The notes: generated by a model not told the origin, from the sequence alone. Numbered from the stretch's first letter, positions 31,600 to 40,501 are shown. The stretch is DNA of 64,000 nucleotides from Curtobacterium sp. A7_M15 (GCF_030705415.1 NZ_JAUZED010000002.1:36363-100362), one strand, 5' to 3'. Translations and numbers: made by a program.

Positions 31600-32117
31600 C
31601 GGAAGCACCCCCGCTTGACGGCGGCGACGCCGAGCAACTCGGCCCCGAGCGCTGCGGCGGCCCCACCGAGTGCGCGGATCTTCTCCCAGCTGAAGGACGC
31701 ACCCCACATGATGCGGACCGCTTTGGTGACACCGCCGAGCGAGCTGATCAGGCGCTTGATCTTGAGGATCTTCGCGACGGGGAACGCAGTGGATGCGATC
31801 AGGAGCGCGATCGCACCAGTGCACTCCAGGATGCTTGCGCGCGCTGAACGCAGGATCTGCGGGTTCGACGCGATCCAGGCGTCGTACGCCACCTGGCCCT
31901 CGACGAGAACGCTCTCGGGCACTCGATCGATCAGCTCGAGGCCGCCGACCATGTCGGCGGCCTGGAACTCGAGCTCCATCGCGACCGTCATCGTGTCGAC
32001 CGCGACAGGCCCCTCCGTCGCGAACGCCGACGGCGCTACCAGCAATGACGCGCAGAGTCCGGCAGCGAGCACGACGGCGACACCGATCTTCGACGGTGAC
32101 AAGGTGGATGACTGCAT
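31596..32117 (-). CDS. Secreted protein with hydrophobic C-terminal domain, bacteriocin-like
   Basis: The 173-residue protein has a signal peptide (KIGVAVVLAAGLCASLLVAPSAFA) and an acidic middle. Its ~75-residue hydrophobic, Gly-rich C-terminal domain is bracketed by two cysteines (ILECTGAIALLIAS ... AAVKRGCFR). ATG 32117 has GGAGGG at seven bases. I recall similar small exported proteins in other actinobacteria, without a known function. A helical, membrane-active bacteriocin-like domain released after the cysteine-containing region is one reading; a secreted adhesin or signalling protein is another. It is co-translated with a two-helix membrane protein. Confidence 0.65.
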   Translation of the reverse strand: MQSSTLSPSKIGVAVVLAAGLCASLLVAPSAFATEGPVAVDTMTVAMELEFQAADMVGGLELIDRVPESVLVEGQVAYDAWIASNPQILRSARASILECTGAIALLIASTAFPVAKILKIKRLISSLGGVTKAVRIMWGASFSWEKIRALGGAAAALGAELLGVAAVKRGCFR

Positions 32118-32231
32118 GTGTGTTCCCTCCGATCCGGCACCCCTTACCGGCGGCTCCACCCTGTGGCTAGTACGTGAAATACGCAAGTTTCAGAGTTTCA
32201 CCCTTGTACATGCACCGTTCAAGGGCGCGGG

Positions 32232-32372
32232 TCAGTAGTCGGGGTCCTGCCGGTCCTGGTCCTGCCAGGGGAGCATCCGGCCAGCAACGAGCGCGAGCAC
32301 ACCGCCGAAGACGTACACCAGGGCCACGGCCCACCAGGGGTTGCGCCGTGAACGTGGCTGCAGCGGATCCAT
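32232..32372 (-). CDS. 46-residue single-helix membrane protein
   Basis: ATG 32372 to TGA 32232-32234 encodes MDPLQPRSRRNPWWAVALVY, one hydrophobic helix (WWAVALVYVFGGVLALVAG) and an acidic tail (QDQDRQDPDY). The basic N-terminus and acidic C-terminus predict an N-in topology. TAGGTC about twelve bases upstream may be the -10 element of a leaderless message. No homologue recognised; codon use matches surrounding genes. Confidence 0.6.
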   Translation of the reverse strand: MDPLQPRSRRNPWWAVALVYVFGGVLALVAGRMLPWQDQDRQDPDY

Positions 32373-32396
32373 TCGGCCGACCTACGAGGCGGTCCG

Positions 32397-33470
32397 TCAG
32401 ACTGCGGCGAGCTCTCGCGTCAGCGCCGCCACGAACGCGTCGATGTCCTGCTCCGACGTGTCGAAGGAGCACATCCACCGCACCTCGTTCCGGCTGGCGT
32501 CCCAGTCGTAGAACCGGAAGTGCTCACGGAGCCGATCGGCCACCCCGGCCGGCAGCGTCGCGAACACCCCGTTGGCCTGGGTCTCCTGGCTGAACGCGAC
32601 GCCGCGGATGGTGCCGTCGGCGATCCCGGCCTCGAGTGCGGCGCGGAGTCGCTGGGCCATGGCGTTGGCGTGCCCGGCCGACCGCACGTAGAGGTCGTCG
32701 GTCAGCAGGGCGATGAGCTGCGCCGAGACGAAGCGCATCTTCGACGAGAGCTGCATGTTGAGCTTCCGGAGGTAGTGCAGGCCCTCCGAGGCGTCGGGGT
32801 TCAGGACGACGATCGCCTCGCCGTAGAGCATGCCGTTCTTCGTCCCGCCGAAGCTCAGCACGTCGACCCCGGCGTCGGTGGTGAAGTCGCGCAGGGGGAC
32901 CCCGAGGGTCGCCGCGGCGTTGGAGATGCGGGCGCCGTCCATGTGGAGCGTCATGCCGAGCGGGTGGATGTGGTCGGCGATCGCGCGGACCTCGTCCACC
33001 GTGTAGGCGGTGCCGAGCTCGGTCGTCTGGGTGATCGAGACGACGAGCGGTTGGGCGCGGTGCTCGTCGCCCCAGCCCCAGGCCTCCTTGTCGATGAGTT
33101 CCGGGGTGAGCTTGCCGTCCGGCGTCTCGACGGGCAGCAGCTTGATGCCGCCGACGCGCTCCGGGGCACCGGCCTCGTCCGTGTGGATGTGCGCGGTCGC
33201 GGTGCACACGACGGCGCCCCAGCGGGGGAGCATCGACTGCAGCCCGACGACGTTCGCGCCGGTGCCGTTGAACACCGGGAACGCCTGTGCCTGTGACCCG
33301 AAGTGCTCCGCGATGACCTCGGCCAGCCGTGCCGTGTAGACGTCCTCGCCGTAGGCGATCTGGTGGCCGTCGTTGGCGGCGGTGATCGCGTCGAGGATCT
33401 CGGGGTGGATGCCGGCGTAGTTGTCCGAGGCGAAGCCCCGCAGGTCCAGGTCGTGGAGTCGAAGGGTCAC
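32397..33470 (-). CDS. ltaE: Low-specificity L-threonine aldolase
   Basis: The 357-residue PLP enzyme has NGTGANVVGLQSML, the substrate/PLP region TLHMDGARISNAA, and the PLP-binding lysine in LSFGGTKNG (about residue 207), the fold of beta-eliminating lyases of the threonine aldolase type. It cleaves threonine or allo-threonine to glycine and acetaldehyde. GTG 33470 overlaps the upstream SDR stop, so it is the last gene of the DUF6421-SDR-aldolase operon. Confidence 0.88.
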   Translation of the reverse strand: MTLRLHDLDLRGFASDNYAGIHPEILDAITAANDGHQIAYGEDVYTARLAEVIAEHFGSQAQAFPVFNGTGANVVGLQSMLPRWGAVVCTATAHIHTDEAGAPERVGGIKLLPVETPDGKLTPELIDKEAWGWGDEHRAQPLVVSITQTTELGTAYTVDEVRAIADHIHPLGMTLHMDGARISNAAATLGVPLRDFTTDAGVDVLSFGGTKNGMLYGEAIVVLNPDASEGLHYLRKLNMQLSSKMRFVSAQLIALLTDDLYVRSAGHANAMAQRLRAALEAGIADGTIRGVAFSQETQANGVFATLPAGVADRLREHFRFYDWDASRNEVRWMCSFDTSEQDIDAFVAALTRELAAV

Positions 33471-34147
33471 GGGTTCATCCTAGGGAGGGGTGCGAGCGGG
33501 ACGCGGGCGCCGTTCACCTCGGCGGGTGGCGTGGCCCAGAGCCGGACGATCTCGCCGCCGAGGCGGTTCTCGGGGCCGGCGAGGGCGCCGACGACGAACA
33601 CGGTCGCGGCGGCGGTCTCCGGCGCGTCGGTGCTGAACCCCTGGGCGACGGCACGGACCCAGGTGTCCGACGCGGCCTTGGCCGCGGCGTAGTTCGCGGC
33701 GCCGGCGGTCGGGGAGTCGACAGCGGTGGACGAGACGAAGGCCAGGCGTCCGGCGGGTGAGGCGACGAGGTCGGCGACGAACTCGCGGGTGGTGTTCCGG
33801 AGCGTCCGGAAGGCCCGGTCGAAGAAGTCCCAGTCCTCGTCCGACTGTGCGGCGATGCTCCCGCCGCCGCGCCATCCGCCGACGAGGTGGACGAGCCCGT
33901 CGACCGGCCCGAGGTCGGCGTGGACACGTGACGCCAGCGCGGTGACGTCCGCACGCGACGAGAGGTCGCACGTGTGGGTGGTGACGCCCGGGACGGCGGT
34001 GCGGAGCGCCTCCAGGGCCGCCGCCCTCGTGCCGACCGCGACGACCGTCGCGCCGGCGGCGATCGTTGCCCGCGCGACCGCCTCGCCGCTGGCGCTGGTC
34101 GCACCGGCGATCAGCACCACGCGACCGTCGAGTGGCCGGTCGCTCAC
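33467..34147 (-). CDS. SDR-family oxidoreductase, DUF6421 operon
   Basis: The 226-residue SDR has GATSASGEAVARA (cofactor loop), VHLVGGWRGGGS in the position of the usual NNAG strand, SSTAV and the YAAAKAA active site. The cofactor loop reads GATSASG rather than TGxxxGIG, a variant seen in atypical SDRs. GTG 34147 overlaps the DUF6421 stop (GTGA), and its TGA overlaps the start of the threonine aldolase. I start it at 34147, as the longer open frame upstream runs antisense through the DUF6421 gene. Confidence 0.83.
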   Translation of the reverse strand: MSDRPLDGRVVLIAGATSASGEAVARATIAAGATVVAVGTRAAALEALRTAVPGVTTHTCDLSSRADVTALASRVHADLGPVDGLVHLVGGWRGGGSIAAQSDEDWDFFDRAFRTLRNTTREFVADLVASPAGRLAFVSSTAVDSPTAGAANYAAAKAASDTWVRAVAQGFSTDAPETAAATVFVVGALAGPENRLGGEIVRLWATPPAEVNGARVPLAPLPRMNP

Positions 34148-35592
34148 GCGGCGGCCTCCGTCGCACCGGTGATGCCCGCGGTCGAGGCGATGACCGGCGC
34201 CATCTTCTTGTTGAGCGCCTCGTAGAACATCGACAGCGGGAACTCGTCGTCCATCACGGCGTCGGTGTAGCCCTTCGCAGGTCCGGCGAGGGTCTCGGTC
34301 GGGAGCCCGCGGGCCCAGGCCGAGGCCGGGTGCGGCGTGAGCGTCCGCGTGAGCATCTCGTACGCGGCGAGCCAGTGCGCCGCCTTCGGGCGGTCGATCG
34401 AGCGGCGGTACAGCTCGTTGATCTCGTCGCTGAGGGCGATGATGACGTCCGGGACGGCATCCCAGTCGATGGTGAGCTGCGTGTCCGTCCAGTGCAGGAC
34501 GTCGTGCTGGTGCATCCACGCGAACAGCAGCTGGCCGCCGAGCCCGTCGTAGTTCCGGACGCGGCTGCCGGTGATCGCGAAGCGGAAGACGCGGTCGAAC
34601 ACGACGGCGTACTGCACGAGTCGGGCGTGGTCGCGGATGGCGCGCTGCGCGTCCTGGAGGCTCGCATCCGGCAGCGCCGACAGGGTGCGTTCCAGACGCA
34701 CGGACTCGCGGAACGCGGTCAGGTCGCAGCGCAGCTCCTCGAGCGAGTACAGGAAGAACGGCATCCGCTGCTTGATCATGAACGGATCGAACGGCAGGTC
34801 GCCGCGCATGTGCGAACGGTCGTGGATGATGTCCCACATCACGAAGACCCGCTCGGTCAGCTCCTGGTCGTCGAGCATGGCGCGGGCGTCGTCGGGCAGG
34901 TCGAGCTTCGTGATCTCCGCCGCCGCACGGACCACCCGGCGGTAGCGGGCGGCCTCGCGGTCCTGGAAGATCGCGCCCCACGTGAAGGTCGGCAGTTCGC
35001 GCATCGCGACGGTCTCCGGGAAGAGCACGGCCGAGTTGGTGTCGTACCCGGGCGTGAAGTCGACGAACCGCAGCGCGACGAAGAGCGCGTTGGAGTAGTC
35101 GCCGGCCTCGAGCTCGGCGATGAACTCGGGCCAGATCACCTCGACGAGGACGGCCTCGACGAACCGCGACGAGCTGCCGTTCTGCGTCACCATCGGGAAC
35201 ACGACGAGGTGGCCGAGCCCGTCGACGCGGTGCTGCTGCGGCTGGAACGCGTTCAGGGAGTCCAGGAAGTCGGGGACGCCGAACCCCTCGTCGCGCCACC
35301 GGTCGAAGTCGTGCTGCACGGCCTCGAGGAAGGCCGCGTCGTGCGGGAAGTGCGGTGCCAGCTCGGCGATGGCAGTCACGATCGTCGCGACGTGGGCAGC
35401 CGCAGACCCGTGGTCGGCCGGATCGGGGACGGAGCCGTCCTGCACCTGGACGGACTGCAGCGCGGTGACGGCGTCCTTCAGGCGGAGCCACGCCGGGTGG
35501 GTGGCGAGCTCGCGGACGGACGGGCGGTCCTCGACGACCTCGGGTTCTCCGACGATGGCGTCCTTCGAGAACTCCTGGACGAACTGCGACAT
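34144..35592 (-). CDS. DUF6421 protein, first gene of aldolase operon
   Basis: The 482-residue protein starts MSQFVQEFSKDAIVGEPEVV and matches the actinobacterial DUF6421 family, including VVFPMVTQNGSSSRFVEAV and DFTPGYDTNSAVLFPETVAM and a His-rich stretch IIHDRSHMRGDLPFDPFMI. The conserved Asp and His residues hint at an enzyme with metal binding, but the activity is not known. ATG 35592 has GGGAGG at a good distance. It recurs with an SDR and a threonine aldolase in other actinobacteria as far as I recall, so the three may act in one pathway. Confidence 0.8.
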   Translation of the reverse strand: MSQFVQEFSKDAIVGEPEVVEDRPSVRELATHPAWLRLKDAVTALQSVQVQDGSVPDPADHGSAAAHVATIVTAIAELAPHFPHDAAFLEAVQHDFDRWRDEGFGVPDFLDSLNAFQPQQHRVDGLGHLVVFPMVTQNGSSSRFVEAVLVEVIWPEFIAELEAGDYSNALFVALRFVDFTPGYDTNSAVLFPETVAMRELPTFTWGAIFQDREAARYRRVVRAAAEITKLDLPDDARAMLDDQELTERVFVMWDIIHDRSHMRGDLPFDPFMIKQRMPFFLYSLEELRCDLTAFRESVRLERTLSALPDASLQDAQRAIRDHARLVQYAVVFDRVFRFAITGSRVRNYDGLGGQLLFAWMHQHDVLHWTDTQLTIDWDAVPDVIIALSDEINELYRRSIDRPKAAHWLAAYEMLTRTLTPHPASAWARGLPTETLAGPAKGYTDAVMDDEFPLSMFYEALNKKMAPVIASTAGITGATEAAA

Positions 35593-35778
35593 GTCGTACC
35601 TCCCGTCGTTGGGCAGAGCGCGAGTGTGCTGGTACGTCGAGCCTAGGGAAGTTCGGGGGACGCAAAGTTGCCCATCCGCGGCGGAATCGTGCGCGTCCGG
35701 CTGCGTCGCGCTCCGAACCGCTCGCAGCGCGCAAGGTTCCTCCGACAGCGGGCTCGACTCCGCTCGCGACCGTGGGTC

Positions 35779-35812
35779 GGGAGGCGCGGGTCGGCCCCGC
35801 ACCGCGCCTCCT
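35779..35812. terminator. Short hairpin terminator (GGAGGCGCGG core)
   Basis: GGAGGCGCGG (35780-35789) pairs with CCGCGCCTCC (35802-35811), a 10-bp core of the recurring repeat. The outer stem is eroded. Located between the DUF6421 promoter region and the 35866-36282 gene end. Confidence 0.6.
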
Positions 35813-35865
35813 GGCTCCCCGTGGTCGCGCCGACGTCCGCCGGGTCGCCGACCGCCACGGCCGGG

Positions 35866-36282
35866 TCAGCGCCGCCGCTCCGCGCGGCGCATCGGGACGT
35901 GTCCCCACCAGCCGAGGCCGTCGGTGTCCACGTCGAGGTGGTCCAGCCACCGGCCGAGCGGCTCGCCGATGTTGAAGTCTGCGACTTCCCAGCCGAACTC
36001 CTCGGGGGTGGGTTCGTCTCCGGTGGTGTAGACGTCCAGCCAGTCGATCGTGGTCGAGCGCTCGCGGACGATGCCGACCCGCGGGCCGCCCCACGGAGCG
36101 TCGTAGACCACGCGGAAGCCGTCCTCGGTCGCCCACGCGTCGTGGACCACCACGGAATCCGCTTCGGTCGGGCCGCCGTCGCGGAGCTTGCACAGGCAGG
36201 CGAGGAGCGCCCGCGGGCCCCACTCGTCCGACGCTGCCGCTTCGAGCTCGGCGATCAGCTCGGCATGTCGCTCGCTCAGCAC
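35866..36282 (-). CDS. Conserved hypothetical protein
   Basis: A 138-residue, acidic, aromatic-rich protein: it begins MLSERHAELIAELEAAASDE and contains GIVRERSTTIDWLDVYTTG and LGRWLDHLDVDTDGLGWWGH. Codon use is host-like across the whole frame, supporting a real gene. No hydrophobic segment or signal peptide. I cannot assign a family. The conserved-looking Trp and Asp residues suggest a small globular cytosolic protein. Confidence 0.55.
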   Translation of the reverse strand: MLSERHAELIAELEAAASDEWGPRALLACLCKLRDGGPTEADSVVVHDAWATEDGFRVVYDAPWGGPRVGIVRERSTTIDWLDVYTTGDEPTPEEFGWEVADFNIGEPLGRWLDHLDVDTDGLGWWGHVPMRRAERRR

Positions 36283-36325
36283 GACGGCACTGCCCTGCTC
36301 GTGGTCGTCCCGGACACGGCGCGCG

Positions 36326-36559
36326 TCAGGCGCTCGGGCCGCTCGACCGGTTCAGCCGGTCGGCCGCTCGACCGAGCAGCCAGTTCACGGCCCACCCGAC
36401 CACACCGATGACCGGCACCGCGACGATGACGACGGTCCAGATGATCTTCACGACGTCGCTCCGACGGCGGTCCCGCCAGACCTGCACCAGCGCGAGGACG
36501 TCCAGCGCCAGCACGACCAGCAGGACCAGCACGTGTGCGCCACCCAGGTTCTCGAGCAC
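36326..36559 (-). CDS. PLDc_N-domain small membrane protein
   Basis: The 77-residue protein has two transmembrane helices and the PLDc_N pattern (VVKIIWTVVIVAVPVIGVVGWAVNWLLG). It is a second stand-alone PLDc_N protein in the window after the one at 7274. The C-terminal tail is basic and polar. Function unknown; likely an envelope protein. Confidence 0.7.
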   Translation of the reverse strand: MLENLGGAHVLVLLVVLALDVLALVQVWRDRRRSDVVKIIWTVVIVAVPVIGVVGWAVNWLLGRAADRLNRSSGPSA

Positions 36560-36763
36560 GTCGTTCTCCCCTCGTCCGCCGCTGCGCGGGGTGCGCGGCG
36601 CGGCTGTCCAACGATAGGAGGAGCGGCGGAGGGGGGCGTCCGTCCAGCGGTTGACATCGTGGCGATCAGGCGAGCGGGGACGCCGACGACGTCAGCACGG
36701 CGTCAGCAGCGCGTCAGTGATCCCTGCAACCGTCGGGTCCGGATCACGACCGAGGAGGCAGAC

Positions 36764-37462
36764 GTGCTGGAAGACCGCGAGACGACCGTGCTGGTCACCG
36801 GAGCGAACCGGGGGCTCGGTGCAGCCTTCGCGAGCGCACTCGTGCGACGCGGAGCGAGGAAGGTCTACGCGGCAGCCCGCGAACCCGGGACCGTCCGGAC
36901 GTCCGGGGTCACACCGGTCGAGCTCGACGTGACCGACCGGGCGCAGGTCGCAGACCTCGCGGAACGACTGTCCGACGTGACGGTGGTCATCAACAACGCC
37001 GGCATCCATCGACGCAGCTCGCTGTTCGATGCCGACGTCGTCGACGTGGTCGAGGACGTCCTACAGACGAACCTGCTCGGCACCCTGGCCGTGACGGCGG
37101 CGTTCACGCCGGTGCTCCTCGGGAACGGGGGCGGCGTCATCGCCAACGTGCTCTCGGCGGGTTCCTGGCTCGCCGGGCCGGGGAACATCGCCTACGCCGT
37201 GTCCAAGGCCGCGGCCTTGTCGCTCACGAACAACGTACGGGCAGAACTCGGACCACGACGGGTGCAGGTCACGTCGATCCACGCCGGGTTCATCGACACG
37301 GACATGACGGCCGCGTTCCCCGGTCCCAAGCTCGCCCCCGACGAGGTCGTCGACATCGCGCTCACCGCCATCGCCCGCGGCGAGCAGGAGGTGCTCATCG
37401 ACGAGATGTCCCGGAACGCGAAGGCAGCATCGGCGCTCCCGGTGCCGCCGTCGGGCGTGTGA
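36764..37462 (+). CDS. SDR-family oxidoreductase
   Basis: The 232-residue SDR has TGANRGLGAAFA, INNAGIHRRS, Ser in NVLSAGSWLAG and YAVSKAA. GTG 36764 has GAGGAGG four to five bases upstream. TTGACA at 36652 is a good -35 hexamer, but no clear -10 follows. The short C-terminal region is usual for small SDRs. Substrate unknown; it is not adjacent to a regulator. Confidence 0.83.
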   Translation: MLEDRETTVLVTGANRGLGAAFASALVRRGARKVYAAAREPGTVRTSGVTPVELDVTDRAQVADLAERLSDVTVVINNAGIHRRSSLFDADVVDVVEDVLQTNLLGTLAVTAAFTPVLLGNGGGVIANVLSAGSWLAGPGNIAYAVSKAAALSLTNNVRAELGPRRVQVTSIHAGFIDTDMTAAFPGPKLAPDEVVDIALTAIARGEQEVLIDEMSRNAKAASALPVPPSGV

Positions 37463-37614
37463 GGAGGAAAACGTGCCGGATCGTGGACGACGTGCAGCGG
37501 GATCCGGCCGGGGCACGTGCTGGTCCTCCGATCGTCGGACTGTCCCCGGGCGCGGTCGGGTCTACCGTGCTGTTGCGTGCGGCAACGACGCCGCACGATG
37601 ACGAATCGAGCATC

Positions 37615-39393
37615 ATGCAACGACGGATGAAGCACCTCGTCGCGATCGCGCTGAGCGCCGGAGTCGCGGGCGCCCTCGTGCCGGCGATCTCCGCACAGGC
37701 GGTCACGACGAGCGACACCCCGGACTTCGGGAGCAACGTCAAGATCTACAGCCCCTCCACGCCGACCTCCACGATCCAGGCCGACGTCGACGCGGCGTTC
37801 AACTCGCAGCTCCGGAGCACCAGCGCGCAGTTCGGGAGCCAGCGGTACGCGTTCCTGTTCAAGCCCGGCTCGTACGGCCGGGTGTGGGCCAACCTCGGCT
37901 TCTACACGTCGGTCGCCGGCCTCGGGAAGAACCCCGACGACGTCACCATCAACGGAGCCGTGAACGTCGACTCGGGGTGGAACGCCGGGGACGAGAAGAA
38001 CGCGACGCAGAACTTCTGGCGGTCGGTCGAGAACCTCGCGATCGTCCCCGAGGGCGGGACCGACCGCTGGGCCGTGTCCCAGGCCGCGCCGATGCGCCGG
38101 GTCCACATCGAGGGGAACCTCACGATGGGACCGTCGAACCAGGACGGCGGCCAGGGGTACTCGTCGGGCGGGTACATCGCCGACACGAAGGTCGACGGGA
38201 CGGTCACGTCCGGGTCGCAGCAGCAGTGGTACACCCGCAACGCGGCGATCGGGTCCTGGCAGGGCGGCAACTGGAACATGACGTTCTCCGGGGTGCAGGG
38301 TGCTCCCGCGAACGACTTCTCGAAGAGCTACACGACCCTCGCGACCACGCCGACGACGCGTGAGAAGCCGTACCTGTACGTCGACTCGTCGAACAAGTAC
38401 CACGTGTTCGTCCCGTCGCTGCGGCAGAACTCGTCGGGCGTGACGTGGCCGAACACCGCCGGCACGGACATCCCGATGCGGAACTTCTACGTCGCCCACC
38501 CCGGCGACACGGCGGCGACGATCAACAGCGCTCTGTCGCAGGGGCTCAACCTGTTCTTCACGCCGGGCACCTACCAGCTGGACGCACCCATCGCGGTCAC
38601 CCGCGCCGACACGGTCGTCACGGGGATCGGCTTCCCGACGCTCGTGCCGACGCAGGGAAACGCGGTGCTCACGTCGACCGACGTCGCCGGCGTGAACGTG
38701 TCGAACCTCGTCGTCGACGCGGGCACGCAGAACAGCGCGCAACTCGTCCGACTCGGCACGAGTGGCTCGCACGTCGACCACGCCGCCGATCCGCAGAGCA
38801 TCCAGGACGTCTTCTTCCGTGTCGGTTCGAGCATCCAGGGCAAGGCGACGACGACCCTGCAGGTCAACGCTGACGACACCCTGGTCGACCACATCTGGGC
38901 CTGGCGCGCCGACCACGGCGGGGCGGCCACCGGGTGGACCGTCAACACCGGCGCGACCGGTGTCGAGGTGAACGGCAACGACGTCCTCGCGACCGGTCTG
39001 TTCGTCGAGCACTACCAGAAGTACGAAGTGCAGTGGAACGGCAACAACGGTCGGACGATCTTCTTCCAGAACGAGATGCCGTACGACGTCCCGGACAACG
39101 CCTCGTGGCAGAGTCCGACCGGCGCCGGGTACGCCGCGTACAAGGTCGCCGCGAACGTCACCAACCACGAGATCTGGGGCGGCGGGGTCTACTGCTTCTT
39201 CAACGCGAACCCGGCGGTGCACGCCGACCGGGCGTTCGAGGTCCCGCAGACCGCCGGTGTCCGTGCGCACGGACTCGTCACGGTGTCCCTCGGTGACACC
39301 GGCACGATCTCGAGCGTGATCAACGGGGTCGGGGGAGCGGTCCCGACGTCGGCCGGGAACACCGCGCCGAACCGACTGGCCTCCTACAACTGA
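37615..39393 (+). CDS. Secreted beta-helix protein, putative glycan-active
   Basis: The 592-residue protein has a signal peptide (MKHLVAIALSAGVAGALVPAISAQA). A right-handed beta-helix-like body follows, with many short turns such as NGAVNVDSGWNAGD, GGQGYSSGGYIADTKVDG and ADDTLVDHIWAWRADHGG. This architecture appears in GH55-type glucanases and pectate-lyase-like proteins, and homologues are often annotated as coagulation factor 5/8-type or adenylyl cyclase without basis. The likely role is binding or cleaving extracellular polysaccharides. ATG 37615 is the first start; ATG 37627 sits closer to the signal peptide. Ends at a strong hairpin. Confidence 0.7.
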   Translation: MQRRMKHLVAIALSAGVAGALVPAISAQAVTTSDTPDFGSNVKIYSPSTPTSTIQADVDAAFNSQLRSTSAQFGSQRYAFLFKPGSYGRVWANLGFYTSVAGLGKNPDDVTINGAVNVDSGWNAGDEKNATQNFWRSVENLAIVPEGGTDRWAVSQAAPMRRVHIEGNLTMGPSNQDGGQGYSSGGYIADTKVDGTVTSGSQQQWYTRNAAIGSWQGGNWNMTFSGVQGAPANDFSKSYTTLATTPTTREKPYLYVDSSNKYHVFVPSLRQNSSGVTWPNTAGTDIPMRNFYVAHPGDTAATINSALSQGLNLFFTPGTYQLDAPIAVTRADTVVTGIGFPTLVPTQGNAVLTSTDVAGVNVSNLVVDAGTQNSAQLVRLGTSGSHVDHAADPQSIQDVFFRVGSSIQGKATTTLQVNADDTLVDHIWAWRADHGGAATGWTVNTGATGVEVNGNDVLATGLFVEHYQKYEVQWNGNNGRTIFFQNEMPYDVPDNASWQSPTGAGYAAYKVAANVTNHEIWGGGVYCFFNANPAVHADRAFEVPQTAGVRAHGLVTVSLGDTGTISSVINGVGGAVPTSAGNTAPNRLASYN

Positions 39394-39397
39394 TCGC

Positions 39398-39442
39398 CGG
39401 GCGTCCCCGGCGCGGCAGCGATCGCCGCACCGGGGACGCCCG
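39398..39442. terminator. 13-bp hairpin terminator, distinct sequence
   Basis: CGGGCGTCCCCGG (39398-39410) pairs perfectly with 39430-39442 around a 19-base loop. It is unlike the common repeat family of the window. Confidence 0.75.
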
Positions 39443-39447
39443 TGCGC

Positions 39448-40440
39448 TCAGTCGGCGTCCGGCTCCCCGAGCTCCAGGTGCAGCACCGGGTACGGACGCC
39501 CGGCCTCGTCGGTGGGACTCCGCCCGACCGTCCGGAAGCCCCGGCGGACGTAGAAGGCGGCGGCGTCCGGGTTCTGTTCGTTGACGTCGACACGGGTGAC
39601 CCCGTGCTCCCGGACCGCACGAGCCACCAGGGCGGACCCGACACCCCTCCCGTGTCGGTCAGGGTCGACGAACAGCATCTCGAGGACGCCGTCGAGCACC
39701 CCGGCGAACCCGATCGGCTCGCCGTCGGACTCGGCCACGACGAGCGTCACCGCCGGGAGGTACGCGGTCGCCAGCTGCGCCTCGATCGCGTCGCGGTCCT
39801 CGTCGGAGAGGAAGTCGTGCGTGGCGTCGACGGCACGCCGCCAGATCGCGACGAGCGCCGGGTACTCCGTCGGGTCGCCCGCTCGGAGGGCGAACGCGGG
39901 CCCGTGCCGGTCGTCGAACTCGCTGCGCAGCACCGCCCAGGTGTCGAGCGTGGTCCACTCGCCCTTGAACCAGTCCGCCTCGACGGCGCGTCCCTCGTGC
40001 CGGAACCCGAGGCGCGCGAAGAGCCGCCCGGCCGCGGCGTTGCGCCCGTCGGTGACGGCGAACACCCGGTGCGCGCCCTGCTGACGGAACAGCCCCTCGA
40101 CGAGCCGACCCATCGCTTCCGCTCCGGCGCCGACGCCCCGCGACGGCGGCGCGAGGGTCACCCCGACCTCGTACGTGTCAGGCTGGTCCGCGACGGCGTG
40201 GACGGCGAGGTCGCCGACGAGTGCGGACGTCGTCCGGTCGCGCACGGCGATCTGGAGCCACTCGCCGGACTGCGCACGCACCGCGCTCGGCTGCGATGCG
40301 AGGAGTGTGTCGGTGTCCGCCTCGGACCAGGCCGGCGTCCACGACTGGAACCGTGCGGTGTCGGGGTCGCGACGGTAGGCGGTGAACGACGGGCCGTCCA
40401 CCGCGCCGAGCGGAGCGAGGGTGAAGCGGTCGGTCGTCAT
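39448..40440 (-). CDS. Tandem GNAT acetyltransferase (two domains)
   Basis: The 330-residue protein carries two acetyltransferase domains. Residues ~1-165 are a RimJ/RimL-like GNAT (ADQPDTYEVGVTLAPPSRGVGAG, GRLFARLGFRHEG). Residues ~175-330 are a second GNAT (LEMLFVDPDRHGRGVGSALVARAVREHG, AAFYVRRGFRTVGRS). Each has its own acetyl-CoA loop. The N-terminal domain resembles ribosomal-protein-type N-acetyltransferases and the C-terminal domain small-molecule acetyltransferases. Start ATG 40440. Substrates not deducible. Confidence 0.82.
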   Translation of the reverse strand: MTTDRFTLAPLGAVDGPSFTAYRRDPDTARFQSWTPAWSEADTDTLLASQPSAVRAQSGEWLQIAVRDRTTSALVGDLAVHAVADQPDTYEVGVTLAPPSRGVGAGAEAMGRLVEGLFRQQGAHRVFAVTDGRNAAAGRLFARLGFRHEGRAVEADWFKGEWTTLDTWAVLRSEFDDRHGPAFALRAGDPTEYPALVAIWRRAVDATHDFLSDEDRDAIEAQLATAYLPAVTLVVAESDGEPIGFAGVLDGVLEMLFVDPDRHGRGVGSALVARAVREHGVTRVDVNEQNPDAAAFYVRRGFRTVGRSPTDEAGRPYPVLHLELGEPDAD

Positions 40441-40501
40441 CGGGAACTCGAGCACGGCGTGCACGCTACCGGCCGGTGCTGTCGGCGTCGAACCGGGTTC
40501 G

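Noticed and set aside
31596..32117. SdpC-type toxin as identity of the secreted protein
   Set aside because: The cysteines and hydrophobic segment are reminiscent, but the sequence lacks the SdpC domain pattern as I know it.
33467..36223. 918-residue minus-strand frame
   Set aside because: Only its last 226 residues match a family (SDR). The rest is out of frame with the DUF6421 gene on the same strand and Arg/Pro/Ala-rich, as is usual for high-GC shadow frames.
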